64,000 nucleotides of DNA from Kineosporia corallincola (GTDB taxonomy: Bacteria; Actinomycetota; Actinomycetes; Actinomycetales; Kineosporiaceae). The stretch covers positions 124,001 to 188,000 of the forward strand of contig NZ_JAHBAY010000010.1 in the NCBI RefSeq assembly GCF_018499875.1, read 5' to 3'. The notes under the pieces were generated by a model. That model saw nothing but the letters and a program-made list of their open reading frames with translations. It did not search any database and was not told where the DNA came from. Both the position numbers and the translations under genes were made by a program. How positions within the stretch are numbered: the stretch's first letter is position 1; every line of letters begins with the position of its first letter. Shown in pieces: positions 34,259 to 43,342 of the stretch.

Positions 34259-35002
34259 GTGGGCGCCACCGTGACCTCCCGGGCCCTGGCCCTGCTCAGC
34301 GCCTTCGACGAGCACCACCGGCAGCTCACCCTCACCGAGCTGGCCCACCGCGCCGGGCTGCCGGTGCCCACGGCGCACCGGCTGGCCGGCGAACTGCTCG
34401 CCTGGGGCGCCCTGGACCGCGCCTCGCCCGGGTCGGCGCACTACGTGGTCGGGCGCCGGCTCTGGGACCTCGGCCTGCTCGCCCCGGTGCAGACCGGGCT
34501 GCGGCACGTGGCCTCACCCTTTCTGCACGACGTGTACGCCGCCACGCTCGCCACCGTGCACCTGGCCGTGCGCGACGGCGACGAGGTGCTCTACGTCGAC
34601 CGGCTCTCCGGCCGCCAGTCGGTGCCGGTGGTCAGCGAGATCGGCTCCCGGCTGCCGCTGCACTCCACCGGCGTGGGCAAGGTGCTGCTCGCCCACGCCC
34701 CGGCCGACGTGCGGCGGCGGGTGCTGGCCGCACCACGCCGCATCACCCCGTACACGATCACCCAGCCCGGGCGGCTGGCGGCGCAGCTCGACCGGGTGCG
34801 CCGGGACGGTTACGCGCAGACCGTGGAGGAGATGAGCCTGGGCGGCTGCTCCGTGGCGGTCCCGGTGCGTCAGCGGGTGCGGGGCACGGTGCAGGTGGTG
34901 GCCGCGGTCGGTCTCGTCGTCCCGCATCTGAGACGCGACAAGCCCCGGCTGGTGGCCGCACTCACGGTGGCGGCCGAGGGGATCAGCCGTTCGCTGCGTT
35001 GA
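34259..35002 (+). CDS. pcaR: IclR family regulator of the pca genes
   Basis: A 247-residue IclR-type regulator. Winged helix (about residues 5-60): LTLTELAHRAGLPVPTAHRLA. Effector domain: EVLYVDRLSGRQSV, RLPLHSTGVGKVLLAHA and GYAQTVEEMSLGGCSVAVPV, all IclR hallmarks. GTG 34259 is preceded by AGGAGG. Its divergent position next to pcaH supports the name; the effector (protocatechuate or beta-ketoadipate) is not evident. The last 20 bases overlap the GGDEF-EAL gene tail-to-tail. Confidence 0.85.
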   Translation: MGATVTSRALALLSAFDEHHRQLTLTELAHRAGLPVPTAHRLAGELLAWGALDRASPGSAHYVVGRRLWDLGLLAPVQTGLRHVASPFLHDVYAATLATVHLAVRDGDEVLYVDRLSGRQSVPVVSEIGSRLPLHSTGVGKVLLAHAPADVRRRVLAAPRRITPYTITQPGRLAAQLDRVRRDGYAQTVEEMSLGGCSVAVPVRQRVRGTVQVVAAVGLVVPHLRRDKPRLVAALTVAAEGISRSLR

Positions 35003-37247
35003 CCTGCGGCCCGGCGGACGGCGAGATCTCGATGTCCCGGGCCGGTCTCGGCCGCCCCAGGTAGTAGCCCTGGGCCAGCTCGCAGCCGATGGCGACGAGC
35101 CGGTCGAGCTGTTCCTGCGTCTCCACCCCCTCGGCCACCACGTCCAGGCCGAACGCGTGGGCGGCCGTCACCATCAGCTGAACCAGGGCCTGGGTGGCCG
35201 GTTCCTGCGAGCGCAGGAAGCTCTGGTCGATCTTCAGGGTGTCCACCTGGAGCTTCTGGAGCTGGCCGATGCTGGTGTAGCCGGTGCCGAAGTCGTCCAG
35301 GCTGACCGCCACCCCCAGAGCCCGCAGGTCGCCCAGGTGCGCGTCCGCGGTGGGCTCGTCGAGCAGCACGGTCTCGGTGATCTCCAGCACCAGCCGGGAC
35401 GCCGGCACGCCGCTCTCGTGCAGGGCCTGGCGCACCTCGTCGACCAGGGTGCGGGAGGCCAGGTGCCGCGCCGAGATGTTCACCGCCATCGTCACGTCGC
35501 CGTGCCCCTGCGGGTCCTGCCGGGTCCAGGCGGCCAGCTGCCGGGTCGCCGTGTCCAGCACCCACCGGCCGATCTCGCAGATCAGCAGGCTCTCCTCGGC
35601 GGTCGGGATGAAGTCGTTCGGCGGCACCATGCCGCGCTCGGGGTGCCGCCAGCGGATCAGCGCCTCGTAGGAACGCAGCCGGCCGGTGGCCACGCTCATC
35701 ACCGGCTGGTAGTGCAGCTCGAACTGACCGCCGGCCAGCCCGGCCCGGATCTCGGCCTCCAGCCTGGCCCGGGCGTCCAGCTCGGCCCGCAGCGCGGCGT
35801 CGAAGATCTCCACCCGGCCCCGGCCGTTGCTCTTGGCCCGGTAGGCGGCCAGATCGGCGTCCTGGAGCAGTTTCTCCGGGTCCACCTCGCCGTCGCGGGC
35901 CAGCGCGACACCGACGCTGGCGCCCACCGAGGCCTTGCCGGCCACCGTCATGATCGGCGCGCTGACCGCCGTCACCAGCCGTTCGGCGATGTCCATCAGC
36001 TCCGCCGGTGACGGCACCGGGTCGATCAGCACCACGAACTCGTCGCCGCCCTGCCGTCCGATCACGTCCCCGGCACGCAGCACGCTCTTCATCCGCTCGG
36101 CGGTCACCCGCAGCACCTCGTCGCCGGCGGCGTGGCCGAGCTGGTCGTTGACGCGTTTGAAGAAGTCCAGGTCGACGAACAGCAGGGCGACCTCGCTGCC
36201 GCTGCGCCGCGACCGGTGCATCAGGGCGCCCAGCAGCTCGCGGATGTAGGCCCGGTTCGGCAGGTCGGTCAGCGAGTCGTGCGCGGCCTGGTGCTCCAGG
36301 TCGTCGCGGTAGGCGTCGCGCTGCCGGGTGGACACCTGGAGCTGGCGCATCGACAGCCACATCCGGGCCGGCACCAGTACCGACAGCAGGGTGGAGGCGA
36401 TCGCGATCGGCAGGTGGTTCAGGTTCAGGTCGCGGACGTAGTCGAACATCAGCACGCCGGGCACCACCAGCAGGGCGCCGTACATGGCGACCAGGCGCAA
36501 CGGCGACACCACCCAGCTCGGGGCGGTGTCGCGCCGGGCCGCCACGGAGGCCGCGCGCAGCGCCCCGTAGCCCCAGCCCACGTACATCAGCAGGTAGAAC
36601 GTCTCGAACCAGCGGTGCTGCGGGCTCAGCGTGCCGGCGCTGGCGCCGTAGACCACGTTGCCCACCAGACCGCTCAGCACCCCGCAGGTCAGCGCGGCCG
36701 TGGCCCAGCCCTCGACCGGCGCGGGCGTGCTGGTGATCAGCCACACCGCGGCGGCCAGCATGCCGATCGTGGTGACCGGGTAGAGCAGGCCCACCGTCTC
36801 GGCCAGGTCCAGGCCGTCCTGGAGCGGCTGGAACAGGGCCACCCACAGCACCAGCCCGCCGCCGCAGGTGACCACCGCCGTGTCGAGCAGCCCGGCCGCG
36901 TCGATCCGCCGCCCGCGCTGGAGCAGCACCAGGGCCAGGGCCGCCGCCACGTTGCCGCCGAGCCATCCGGCGTCGGCCCAGCTCGGGTACGACATCGGGA
37001 CGTCGTGCCAGGCCTGCCAGGCGGCGTGCCCGTCGGCCAGGGCGCTCAGGCCGGAGCCGAGCGAGAACACCAGCCAGGTGCCGCGCCGGGGCCGGTCCAG
37101 CCAGGCCGCGACGAGCACGGCGAGCGCGCTGGAGAGGCTGACGGCCACCTGGGCCACGCTGCGCGGTGCGCCCCCGGGCACCAGCCAGTAGCCGCCGATG
37201 AGGACGGCGGCGACCAGGAGGTAACGCCGTCCGGCGTCGTGGCGCAT
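34983..37247 (-). CDS. Membrane GGDEF-EAL cyclic-di-GMP enzyme
   Basis: A 754-residue protein with a hydrophobic sensory N-terminus of about nine helices (to residue 300), a GGDEF domain (RQGGDEFVVLI intact; YRAKSNGRGR) and an EAL domain (SYEALIRWRHPERG, VNISARHL, DDFGTGYTS, KIDQSF, EGVET). All catalytic motifs of both domains look intact, so it could make and degrade c-di-GMP. The start is not certain: ATG 37247 (chosen) or GTG 37271; neither has a clear ribosome site. It separates pcaR from pobA without an evident functional link. Confidence 0.88.
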   Translation of the reverse strand: MRHDAGRRYLLVAAVLIGGYWLVPGGAPRSVAQVAVSLSSALAVLVAAWLDRPRRGTWLVFSLGSGLSALADGHAAWQAWHDVPMSYPSWADAGWLGGNVAAALALVLLQRGRRIDAAGLLDTAVVTCGGGLVLWVALFQPLQDGLDLAETVGLLYPVTTIGMLAAAVWLITSTPAPVEGWATAALTCGVLSGLVGNVVYGASAGTLSPQHRWFETFYLLMYVGWGYGALRAASVAARRDTAPSWVVSPLRLVAMYGALLVVPGVLMFDYVRDLNLNHLPIAIASTLLSVLVPARMWLSMRQLQVSTRQRDAYRDDLEHQAAHDSLTDLPNRAYIRELLGALMHRSRRSGSEVALLFVDLDFFKRVNDQLGHAAGDEVLRVTAERMKSVLRAGDVIGRQGGDEFVVLIDPVPSPAELMDIAERLVTAVSAPIMTVAGKASVGASVGVALARDGEVDPEKLLQDADLAAYRAKSNGRGRVEIFDAALRAELDARARLEAEIRAGLAGGQFELHYQPVMSVATGRLRSYEALIRWRHPERGMVPPNDFIPTAEESLLICEIGRWVLDTATRQLAAWTRQDPQGHGDVTMAVNISARHLASRTLVDEVRQALHESGVPASRLVLEITETVLLDEPTADAHLGDLRALGVAVSLDDFGTGYTSIGQLQKLQVDTLKIDQSFLRSQEPATQALVQLMVTAAHAFGLDVVAEGVETQEQLDRLVAIGCELAQGYYLGRPRPARDIEISPSAGPQVNAANG

Positions 37248-37396
37248 GGACCAGCGTTCGGTGTCCCGCACGAGGGGATGTAGCCGCCGGGCGGCGGGCC
37301 ACCCGGCCGGGCCAGCCGCCACGCCGGGCGCTCGACGCTCGGTGAACACGTCGAACGGGGGACGCCCGGCGTGGCCACCTGGTGCGGCGGATCGCC

Positions 37397-38563
37397 TCAG
37401 AAGCCGATCGGCAGACCGGCGTAGTTCTCGGCCAGTTCCCGCGCGGCCGCCTCGCTGGTGGTGACCCGGCGCAGCTGCGACAGCTGGAGCTGGGCGTCGA
37501 ACGGGTCGCCGCCGGTGTGCAGCATCGTGGTCATCCACCAGGAGAAGTGCGTGCACCGCCAGACCCGGCGCAGCGCGGTGCCCGGGTAGGCGTCCGCCAG
37601 GGCGGGGTCGCCGCGCAGCAGCCAGGAGGCCAGGGCCGGGGCCAGCAGGGCGACGTCGGCGACCGCCAGGTTCAGGCCCTTGGCACCGGTCGGCGGCACG
37701 ATGTGGGCGGCGTCGCCGGCCAGGAACAGGCGGCCGTGGCGCATCGGCTGCTGCACGAAACTGCGCATCGGCAGCACGCTCCTGTCGGTGATCGGCCCCG
37801 GCGTCAGCTGCCAACCGTCCTGCCCGTGGCCCAGCCGGGTCGCCAGCGCCTCCCAGATCCGGTCGTCGGGCCAGTCCCGCACCGGGGTGCCGTTCGGCAC
37901 CTGGAGGTAGAGCCGGCTGACCGTGGCCGAGCGCATCGAGTGCAGCGCGAAACCGTCCGGGTGCCAGGCGTAGATCAGCTCGTCGGTGGACGGTGCGACG
38001 TCGGCCAGGATCCCCAGCCAGGAGTACGGGTAGGTGCGCTCCCAGGTCTGCCGCACGGCCTGCGGCACGCTGCCCCGGCTGGGCCCGAACGAGCCGTCGC
38101 ACCCGACCACCACCTCGGCGTCCAGGCGCTGCCGGTGGCCCTCGGCGTCCTCGAAAGTGAGGTAGGGCCGCTCCGATTCGGCATCGTGCACGGCGGTGTC
38201 CCGGACGCCGTACAGCACCGGCTGCCGTACGGCGGCGCCCAGGTCCTTCTGCACCTCGGTCTGCCCGTACACGGTGACCGAGCGGCCGATCAGTGTCTCG
38301 AAGTCGAGATGGTGCCGTTCGTGCGGCCATTGGAGATGGATGCCGCGATGCCGGTCGCCCTGCGCGGCCAGCCGTCCGCCGAGCCCGGCCGCGGTGAGCA
38401 CGTCGACGGTGGACTGCTCGAGGATGCCCGCCCGGATCCGCGACTCCACGTGGTCCCGGGTGCGGGTCTCGACCACCACCGAGTCCACCCCCTCGGCGTC
38501 GAGGAGGTGCGAGAGCAGGAGACCGGCCGGGCCGGCGCCGACGACGGCAACTCGGGTGCGCAT
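37397..38563 (-). CDS. pobA: 4-hydroxybenzoate 3-monooxygenase
   Basis: A 388-residue class A flavoprotein hydroxylase. It has an FAD-binding GAGPAGLLLSHLL at residues 9-21, the DG motif VVGCDGSFGPSR and GDAAHIVPPTGAKGLNLAVAD. The whole-length match to PobA, including RAGILEQSTVD and the GIHLQWPHERH substrate strand, is strong. It hydroxylates 4-hydroxybenzoate to protocatechuate, feeding the nearby pcaHGBC genes. It lies 46 bases downstream of the DUF429-RSH gene. Confidence 0.93.
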   Translation of the reverse strand: MRTRVAVVGAGPAGLLLSHLLDAEGVDSVVVETRTRDHVESRIRAGILEQSTVDVLTAAGLGGRLAAQGDRHRGIHLQWPHERHHLDFETLIGRSVTVYGQTEVQKDLGAAVRQPVLYGVRDTAVHDAESERPYLTFEDAEGHRQRLDAEVVVGCDGSFGPSRGSVPQAVRQTWERTYPYSWLGILADVAPSTDELIYAWHPDGFALHSMRSATVSRLYLQVPNGTPVRDWPDDRIWEALATRLGHGQDGWQLTPGPITDRSVLPMRSFVQQPMRHGRLFLAGDAAHIVPPTGAKGLNLAVADVALLAPALASWLLRGDPALADAYPGTALRRVWRCTHFSWWMTTMLHTGGDPFDAQLQLSQLRRVTTSEAAARELAENYAGLPIGF

Positions 38564-38609
38564 GGGCGTCAGTGCACCGCACCCGTGGCCGGGCCGCGCG
38601 GCGGGGCTT

Positions 38610-40430
38610 TCACTGGGCGGAATCCTCCGGCGGTTCCGCGGCGGCCGGGGTCAGCTTGTCCAGGCGGGATTTGAGCAGTGGACGACGATCAGCATTGCCC
38701 GGCAGGCCCACGTACTTCTCGCCGAAGGCCGCCAGCAGCGCGTCGTCCAGACGGCGGACGGCGCCCGGCGGGTACTTGTAGTCCATCCGGGTGTTCAGGT
38801 CGAGCTCGTTCACCGGCACCAGCACCTCGGTGAGCTCCGGCAGCGAGGTGATCGCCAGCTCGGCCAGCAGCCCGGCGATCCAGGTGTAGTGCTCGGTGCG
38901 CGACCAGCCGGCCTCCGGGTACTGCCCGGCCAGGAACGCCGCCAGCTCGCGCGCGCCGATCCGGGAGTCGTCGTCGGCGGTGTCGCGGCCGGAGGTCTCG
39001 GTGTGCCCGGGGTGCTCGTCGCCGGCCAGCGCCCGGGTCTCGGCCAGCCGGTCGCGGATGATCGAGAACTCCTGGTCGGCCAGCTCCAGCAGGCCCGCGG
39101 CGAGTGTGAAGCGGCGGTCCAGCTCCGGTGCCTGCTCGGCGGGAACCGTTCCCTTGTAACGGATGTCGTGCTCGAACTCGGCCCAGGCGTGCTGGAGCAC
39201 GGTGCGCACCTGCAACGACGCGTGCTTGCCGCGCAGCGGCTCGTAGCCCGAGTGACCCTCCCGGGCCGCGTCCAGCGCGATCAGCATGTGCCGGCTGCGG
39301 TAGCCGAAACGGCCCTGCTGGGCGACCATCTCGCCCATGTCGCGGTCCTTCTTCACCAGCAGCTGGTCGTGCATCAGGTCGGCCACCACGTCCACGTCGC
39401 CCTGCACGTAGGTGATCACCCGCACGCCGATCTGGTCGTTGATCTCGTGCAGCGGGTCGGTGTACACCAGCTCGCCCTCCGGCGTGCGGCGCGAGGCCTT
39501 GCCGGCGAACGAGGCCACCGTCTTGGCCCGGCCGGTGACGCTCAGGTAGTTCATCCCCGCTTCGTCGAGGATCGAGGTGACCAGCGCGACGAACCGGTCG
39601 GCGCCGTCGGACAGGGCGGGCTGGCGCAGCGCGTACTCGCGCACGGCGACCGAGACCGGGTCTTCCTGCGCGTCGTCGCCGGTGCCCGGCTCCAGGCCCT
39701 CGGGCAGCGTGGGGGTGACGATGTAGCCGTGCTCGGCGTCGCCGTAGGTGGTCATCATCTGCGGGTGCCGGGCGGCCAGCAGCGCCACGTAGGCGCAGAT
39801 CACGGCGTCCACCTGGTCCTCGACCACGCGCAGCTCGCTCTTGCGCACGGCCGTGCCGGCGGCCTCGATCAGCTCCGGCCAGCGCGAGCCCGGCCGGTCC
39901 AGGTGCAGGGCCGGCTCGGCCCCGGCCAGCCCGCCGACCAGGCCCATCAGCCGCAGCAGCTCGGCCTGGAGCAGCTCCCGGCCGCGGCCCGGCTTGGCCT
40001 TGTACTTCAGCGTGCGGCCGAGCCGGAACAGCGACACGGTGGCGGCGTGCGGGTACACCTCGACGGCCCGCCGGCTGCGGCCCGAGCGCGGGTTCATGTC
40101 GAGCTTCAGCGCCGAGGCGATGCGGGCGCCGCGGGGCACGCCGGAGAACTCCGGCTTGGTCGTGTTCACCGGGTGCGCCCCGGCGTGGAACCGGGCGAAG
40201 TCCTTGTTCAGGGCGGCCTCGGCGGGCCGGTTGCCGGTCTCGTTGCGCACGATCAGCGGGGCGTCCAGCGCGACCACGCAGTCCCCGGCCGTGTACGGCC
40301 CGAGCGCGGTCAGGATCTCCTCGTCGGTCTGCGCGCAGCTGACGTGGACCAGTCCGCCGTCCTCGTCGAGCACGGCCAGTCCGGTGGGCTTGCGGTCGCC
40401 CCAGGCGAGATCCACTCCGACGTAGTACAC
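38610..40430 (-). CDS. DUF429 nuclease-fold domain fused to a RelA/SpoT synthetase domain
   Basis: A 606-residue two-domain protein. The N-terminal half (1-220) is DUF429, a predicted RNase H-fold nuclease, with VGVDLAWGD (Asp7), VVALDAPLIVRN, AVEVYPHAA and EDQVDAVICAYVALLA. The C-terminal half (about 270-440) is an alarmone-synthetase domain: TGRAKTVASFAGK, INDQIGVRVI, GYRSRH, LQVRTVLQHAWAEFEHDIRYKG. The Glu of the usual EIQ(I/V)RT is replaced (SLQVRT). There is no HD hydrolase, TGS or ACT domain. GTG 40430 was chosen because it gives the standard DUF429 start; GTG 40478 would add 16 residues. Its role is unknown. Confidence 0.8.
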   Translation of the reverse strand: MYYVGVDLAWGDRKPTGLAVLDEDGGLVHVSCAQTDEEILTALGPYTAGDCVVALDAPLIVRNETGNRPAEAALNKDFARFHAGAHPVNTTKPEFSGVPRGARIASALKLDMNPRSGRSRRAVEVYPHAATVSLFRLGRTLKYKAKPGRGRELLQAELLRLMGLVGGLAGAEPALHLDRPGSRWPELIEAAGTAVRKSELRVVEDQVDAVICAYVALLAARHPQMMTTYGDAEHGYIVTPTLPEGLEPGTGDDAQEDPVSVAVREYALRQPALSDGADRFVALVTSILDEAGMNYLSVTGRAKTVASFAGKASRRTPEGELVYTDPLHEINDQIGVRVITYVQGDVDVVADLMHDQLLVKKDRDMGEMVAQQGRFGYRSRHMLIALDAAREGHSGYEPLRGKHASLQVRTVLQHAWAEFEHDIRYKGTVPAEQAPELDRRFTLAAGLLELADQEFSIIRDRLAETRALAGDEHPGHTETSGRDTADDDSRIGARELAAFLAGQYPEAGWSRTEHYTWIAGLLAELAITSLPELTEVLVPVNELDLNTRMDYKYPPGAVRRLDDALLAAFGEKYVGLPGNADRRPLLKSRLDKLTPAAAEPPEDSAQ

Positions 40431-40479
40431 GAGGGCCAAGCCTGCCGTATCCCCGGACCGCGCGGTGCAGCCGGTCACC

Positions 40480-40512
40480 GCCGACTCACCGCCGACTCAC
40501 CGCCCACTCACC
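40480..40512. repeat. 11-base tandem repeat at the end of the MASE1-GGDEF gene
   Basis: Three adjacent copies of GCCGACTCACC (third copy GCCCACTCACC) span the stop codon of the GGDEF gene and the short gap to the DUF429-RSH gene. It could be chance slippage or part of a control region. Confidence 0.6.
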
Positions 40513-43133
40513 TCCACCCGCCCCTTGCCAGCGCGCTTGGCCTCGTACATCGCCTCGTCGGCGGCGTTCAGCAGCTGCGGCACGGTGCTGCCGGAATCGT
40601 CGGTCGCCGACATCGCCACCCCGATGCTGGCGCCGATCCGGCAGAAGCTCCCGTCGATCTCGAACGGCTCGGCCAGCGCCTCGACGATGCGCTCGCCGAT
40701 CGCCGTGGCCGTCTCCAGGTAGCCGACCCGGGGCAGCAGCACGGCGAACTCGTCACCGCCCAGCCGGGCCACCACGTCGCTGGAGCGCACACAGGCGGCG
40801 ATCCGGTCGGCCACCTGCACCAGCAGCTCGTCACCCACCGCGTGGCCCAGGCTGTCGTTCACGCCCTTGAACCCGTCCAGGTCGACGTAGAGCACGGCGA
40901 CCGCGGCGTCGTGCGGGGGCGGCTGGCTCAGCGCGTCCTCCAGCCGCCGCCGCAGCACCTGCCGGTTCGGCAGCCCGGTCAGCGGGTCGTGCGAGGCCTC
41001 GTGCCGCAGCCGCTCGGTCAGCTGCATCCGGGCGGTGATGTCCTCGATCATCGTGATCAGGTAGGGCTCCCGGCCGGCCGGGCGCACCACCGAGGTGGAC
41101 AGCAGCCCCCACAGCTCGCCGCCGTCACCGCGGTGGAAGGCCCGCTCGCTGGTGATCGAGTCGCCGCCGGTCCCGAGCAGCTCGCGCAGGTCGGCGGCCG
41201 CGCCGTCGGCGTGGGCCGGCGTCATCAGGTCGGCCAGCCGGCGGCCCACCAGGGCCGGTTCGGTGGTGTTCGCGAACCGGCACAGCGCCGGGTTGGCCCG
41301 CACGATCCGGCCCGGGTCGCCCTCGTCGAGCGCCACGATCGCCATCGCCATCGGGGCGAAGTCGAAGGCCAGCCGGAACCGGTCCTCGCTCTCCTGGAGC
41401 TCGGCCTCGGCGCGCAGCACCCGGGTCAGGTCGACGATCACCGCGATGTAGGTCTCCACGGCGCCGTCCGGCCCGAGGATCTGGGTGAGGCTGCCCTGCG
41501 CCTGGAAGAGGGAGCCGTCCTGGCGCAGACAGGTCCAGCGCCGGCTGTCGTGCCCGGTGCGGGTCAGCTCGTCGCCGATCGCCAGCAGCGGGTCCTCGAT
41601 GCCGGTGTCGCTCATCGCCCGCTCCAGATCGCCGGGGGCGTGGTAGATCGAGGGCGTGTGGACGCCGACCACCTCGTCCGCCCGCCACCCCAGCATCTGC
41701 TCGGCACCGCGGTTGAAGAAGGTGATCAGCATGCTGCGCGCGTCCGCCCCGACGATCGCCACGTCCTGCACCGCGTCGAGCACCCCGGCCAGCCGCTTGC
41801 GCTCCTGGTCCAGCGCCGACTCCGCCTCCCGGATCGCGGTCACGTCCAGCACCGTCGAGCGCAGCTGGGCCGCGCGCCCGGCGGTGTCCCGGTCCACCCG
41901 GTTGCGCACCAGCACGGTGCGCTCGGTGCCGTCCGGGCGGATCAGCCGGAACTGCATGTGCGGCATCTGGCCGCTCTCGTGCACCCGGGCCAGGCCGGCC
42001 GCCACCACGTCGCGGTCGTCCGGGTGGATGGCTGCCAGATAGGTCGCGGGGTCCGGCGGCACCGCCCCCGGGTCCCGGCCGAGCTGGGCGTACAGACCCG
42101 CGCTCCACCGGGTCTCGCCGGTGGCCAGGTCGATGGCCGACGAGCCGAGCCCGGCGATCCGCTCGGCCTCCACCAGGTCGGCGCTGCCCGCCCGGGTCAG
42201 CTCCAGCAGGGCGCTCTTCTGCTCGGCGGCGAGCACCACGAACAGCGTGCAGAGCGTGGCCGAGGCCAGGACCACCTGCATCGCCAGGGTCTGCGCGGCG
42301 GGTGGGTCCTGCACCACCGGCCCGAAGCCGTGCAGGGTGCAGGTGGTGGCGATCAGGGCCATCAGGATCAGCGAGGCCATCGCCCGCAGCGGCCCCAGCC
42401 GCAGCCCGCCCCAGATCAGCGGCAGGGCACAGATGAAGGCCGGCACCACCCGCTGGTCGGAGGAGAACACCCCGGCGGTGACCAGCCCGACCACGGTGAA
42501 CTGGGCGGCCCACTCCAGGTTCAGCCGGTGCCGGCGGATTCCGGTGAGCAGGCCGCGGGCGTCGGGGGAGCCGAGGAACAGCGGCGAGACCATCAGCAGG
42601 CCGAGCGCGTGGCTACGCAGGTAGCCGTGCCACAGGGCGAAGCTGGAGGTCTCCGCGGGGACGCTCTGCACCAGGGCGAACACCGCGGCGCCGAAGGCCA
42701 CGCCGGTCACCGCGCAGAGCGTGAACCGGAACGCCGCCCGGGGTGAGTCGAGCACCACCCCGCCCGGCAGGGCCCGCCGCAGCAGCACGCTGATCAGCAG
42801 CACCTCGCCGACCGTGGCCACCTGGATGCCGGCCGCGGTGAGGGGCCCGTAGTAGGTGCTGACGTTCGCCAGGAACTGCCCGCAGGCCAGCGCCAGCAGC
42901 ACCACCGGCCACAGCCGCGCCCGCAGCCGGGCCAGCAGGGCCACCCCGAACCCGGACAGCGGCCACCACAGCGACACGTGCACCGACGGGTCGCGCAGCA
43001 GCCGCAGGCCGAGCATCGACAGGGCCAGGGCCGCGGCCAGGCAGGCGCCGAAGAGCAGCACGGCGTGCACGACCGGCGTCCCCGCGGTCGCGTCGTCCTC
43101 GCCGCCGGGCCGGCGGAGGGCCGAGATCGGCAC
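40497..43133 (-). CDS. MASE1-PAS-GGDEF diguanylate cyclase
   Basis: Up to 878 residues from a GTG at 43133. A MASE1 membrane sensor with about eight helices (STYYGPLTAAGIQVATVGEV) is followed by three PAS domains (VEAERIAGLGSS, LAGVLDAVQDVAIVGADA and SEDRFRLAFDFAPMAMA) and a GGDEF domain with an intact RLGGDEFAVLLP motif and DSLGHAVGDELL. It would synthesise c-di-GMP. The start is uncertain because no good ribosome site is seen and the frame stays open to 43361. It is divergent from the M20 peptidase gene. Confidence 0.85.
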   Translation of the reverse strand: MPISALRRPGGEDDATAGTPVVHAVLLFGACLAAALALSMLGLRLLRDPSVHVSLWWPLSGFGVALLARLRARLWPVVLLALACGQFLANVSTYYGPLTAAGIQVATVGEVLLISVLLRRALPGGVVLDSPRAAFRFTLCAVTGVAFGAAVFALVQSVPAETSSFALWHGYLRSHALGLLMVSPLFLGSPDARGLLTGIRRHRLNLEWAAQFTVVGLVTAGVFSSDQRVVPAFICALPLIWGGLRLGPLRAMASLILMALIATTCTLHGFGPVVQDPPAAQTLAMQVVLASATLCTLFVVLAAEQKSALLELTRAGSADLVEAERIAGLGSSAIDLATGETRWSAGLYAQLGRDPGAVPPDPATYLAAIHPDDRDVVAAGLARVHESGQMPHMQFRLIRPDGTERTVLVRNRVDRDTAGRAAQLRSTVLDVTAIREAESALDQERKRLAGVLDAVQDVAIVGADARSMLITFFNRGAEQMLGWRADEVVGVHTPSIYHAPGDLERAMSDTGIEDPLLAIGDELTRTGHDSRRWTCLRQDGSLFQAQGSLTQILGPDGAVETYIAVIVDLTRVLRAEAELQESEDRFRLAFDFAPMAMAIVALDEGDPGRIVRANPALCRFANTTEPALVGRRLADLMTPAHADGAAADLRELLGTGGDSITSERAFHRGDGGELWGLLSTSVVRPAGREPYLITMIEDITARMQLTERLRHEASHDPLTGLPNRQVLRRRLEDALSQPPPHDAAVAVLYVDLDGFKGVNDSLGHAVGDELLVQVADRIAACVRSSDVVARLGGDEFAVLLPRVGYLETATAIGERIVEALAEPFEIDGSFCRIGASIGVAMSATDDSGSTVPQLLNAADEAMYEAKRAGKGRVEVSGR

Positions 43134-43342
43134 CTGTGACGGATCGGCGGAGAGCGGGCGGAACTTGAAGCGGGCACCACCCCCGCACCGCACCTGACCA
43201 GCCAGGTGAAGCCGGTGTGAAGCGGTCGGGCGGGCCGGGAACGGGTGGGCCGGGTCACTCCGCCGGGTGCCGTGATCGGCCAGGATTTCGCCGGGCCGCC
43301 TGTGTACGGTGGCCGCACCAGAAGACTTGCGGAGGTCACGAC

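Noticed and set aside
34870-37302. An 810-codon minus-strand frame overlapping the GGDEF-EAL gene in another phase
   Set aside because: Out-of-phase reading of the GGDEF-EAL gene, without any conserved motif.
38196-42746. A continuous 1516-codon open frame on the plus strand opposite pobA, the DUF429-RSH gene and the MASE1-GGDEF gene
   Set aside because: Stop codons are rare in antisense frames of very GC-rich genes. The translation is a low-complexity Arg/Gly/His/Gln mix with no domain, while the minus strand encodes three recognisable proteins.
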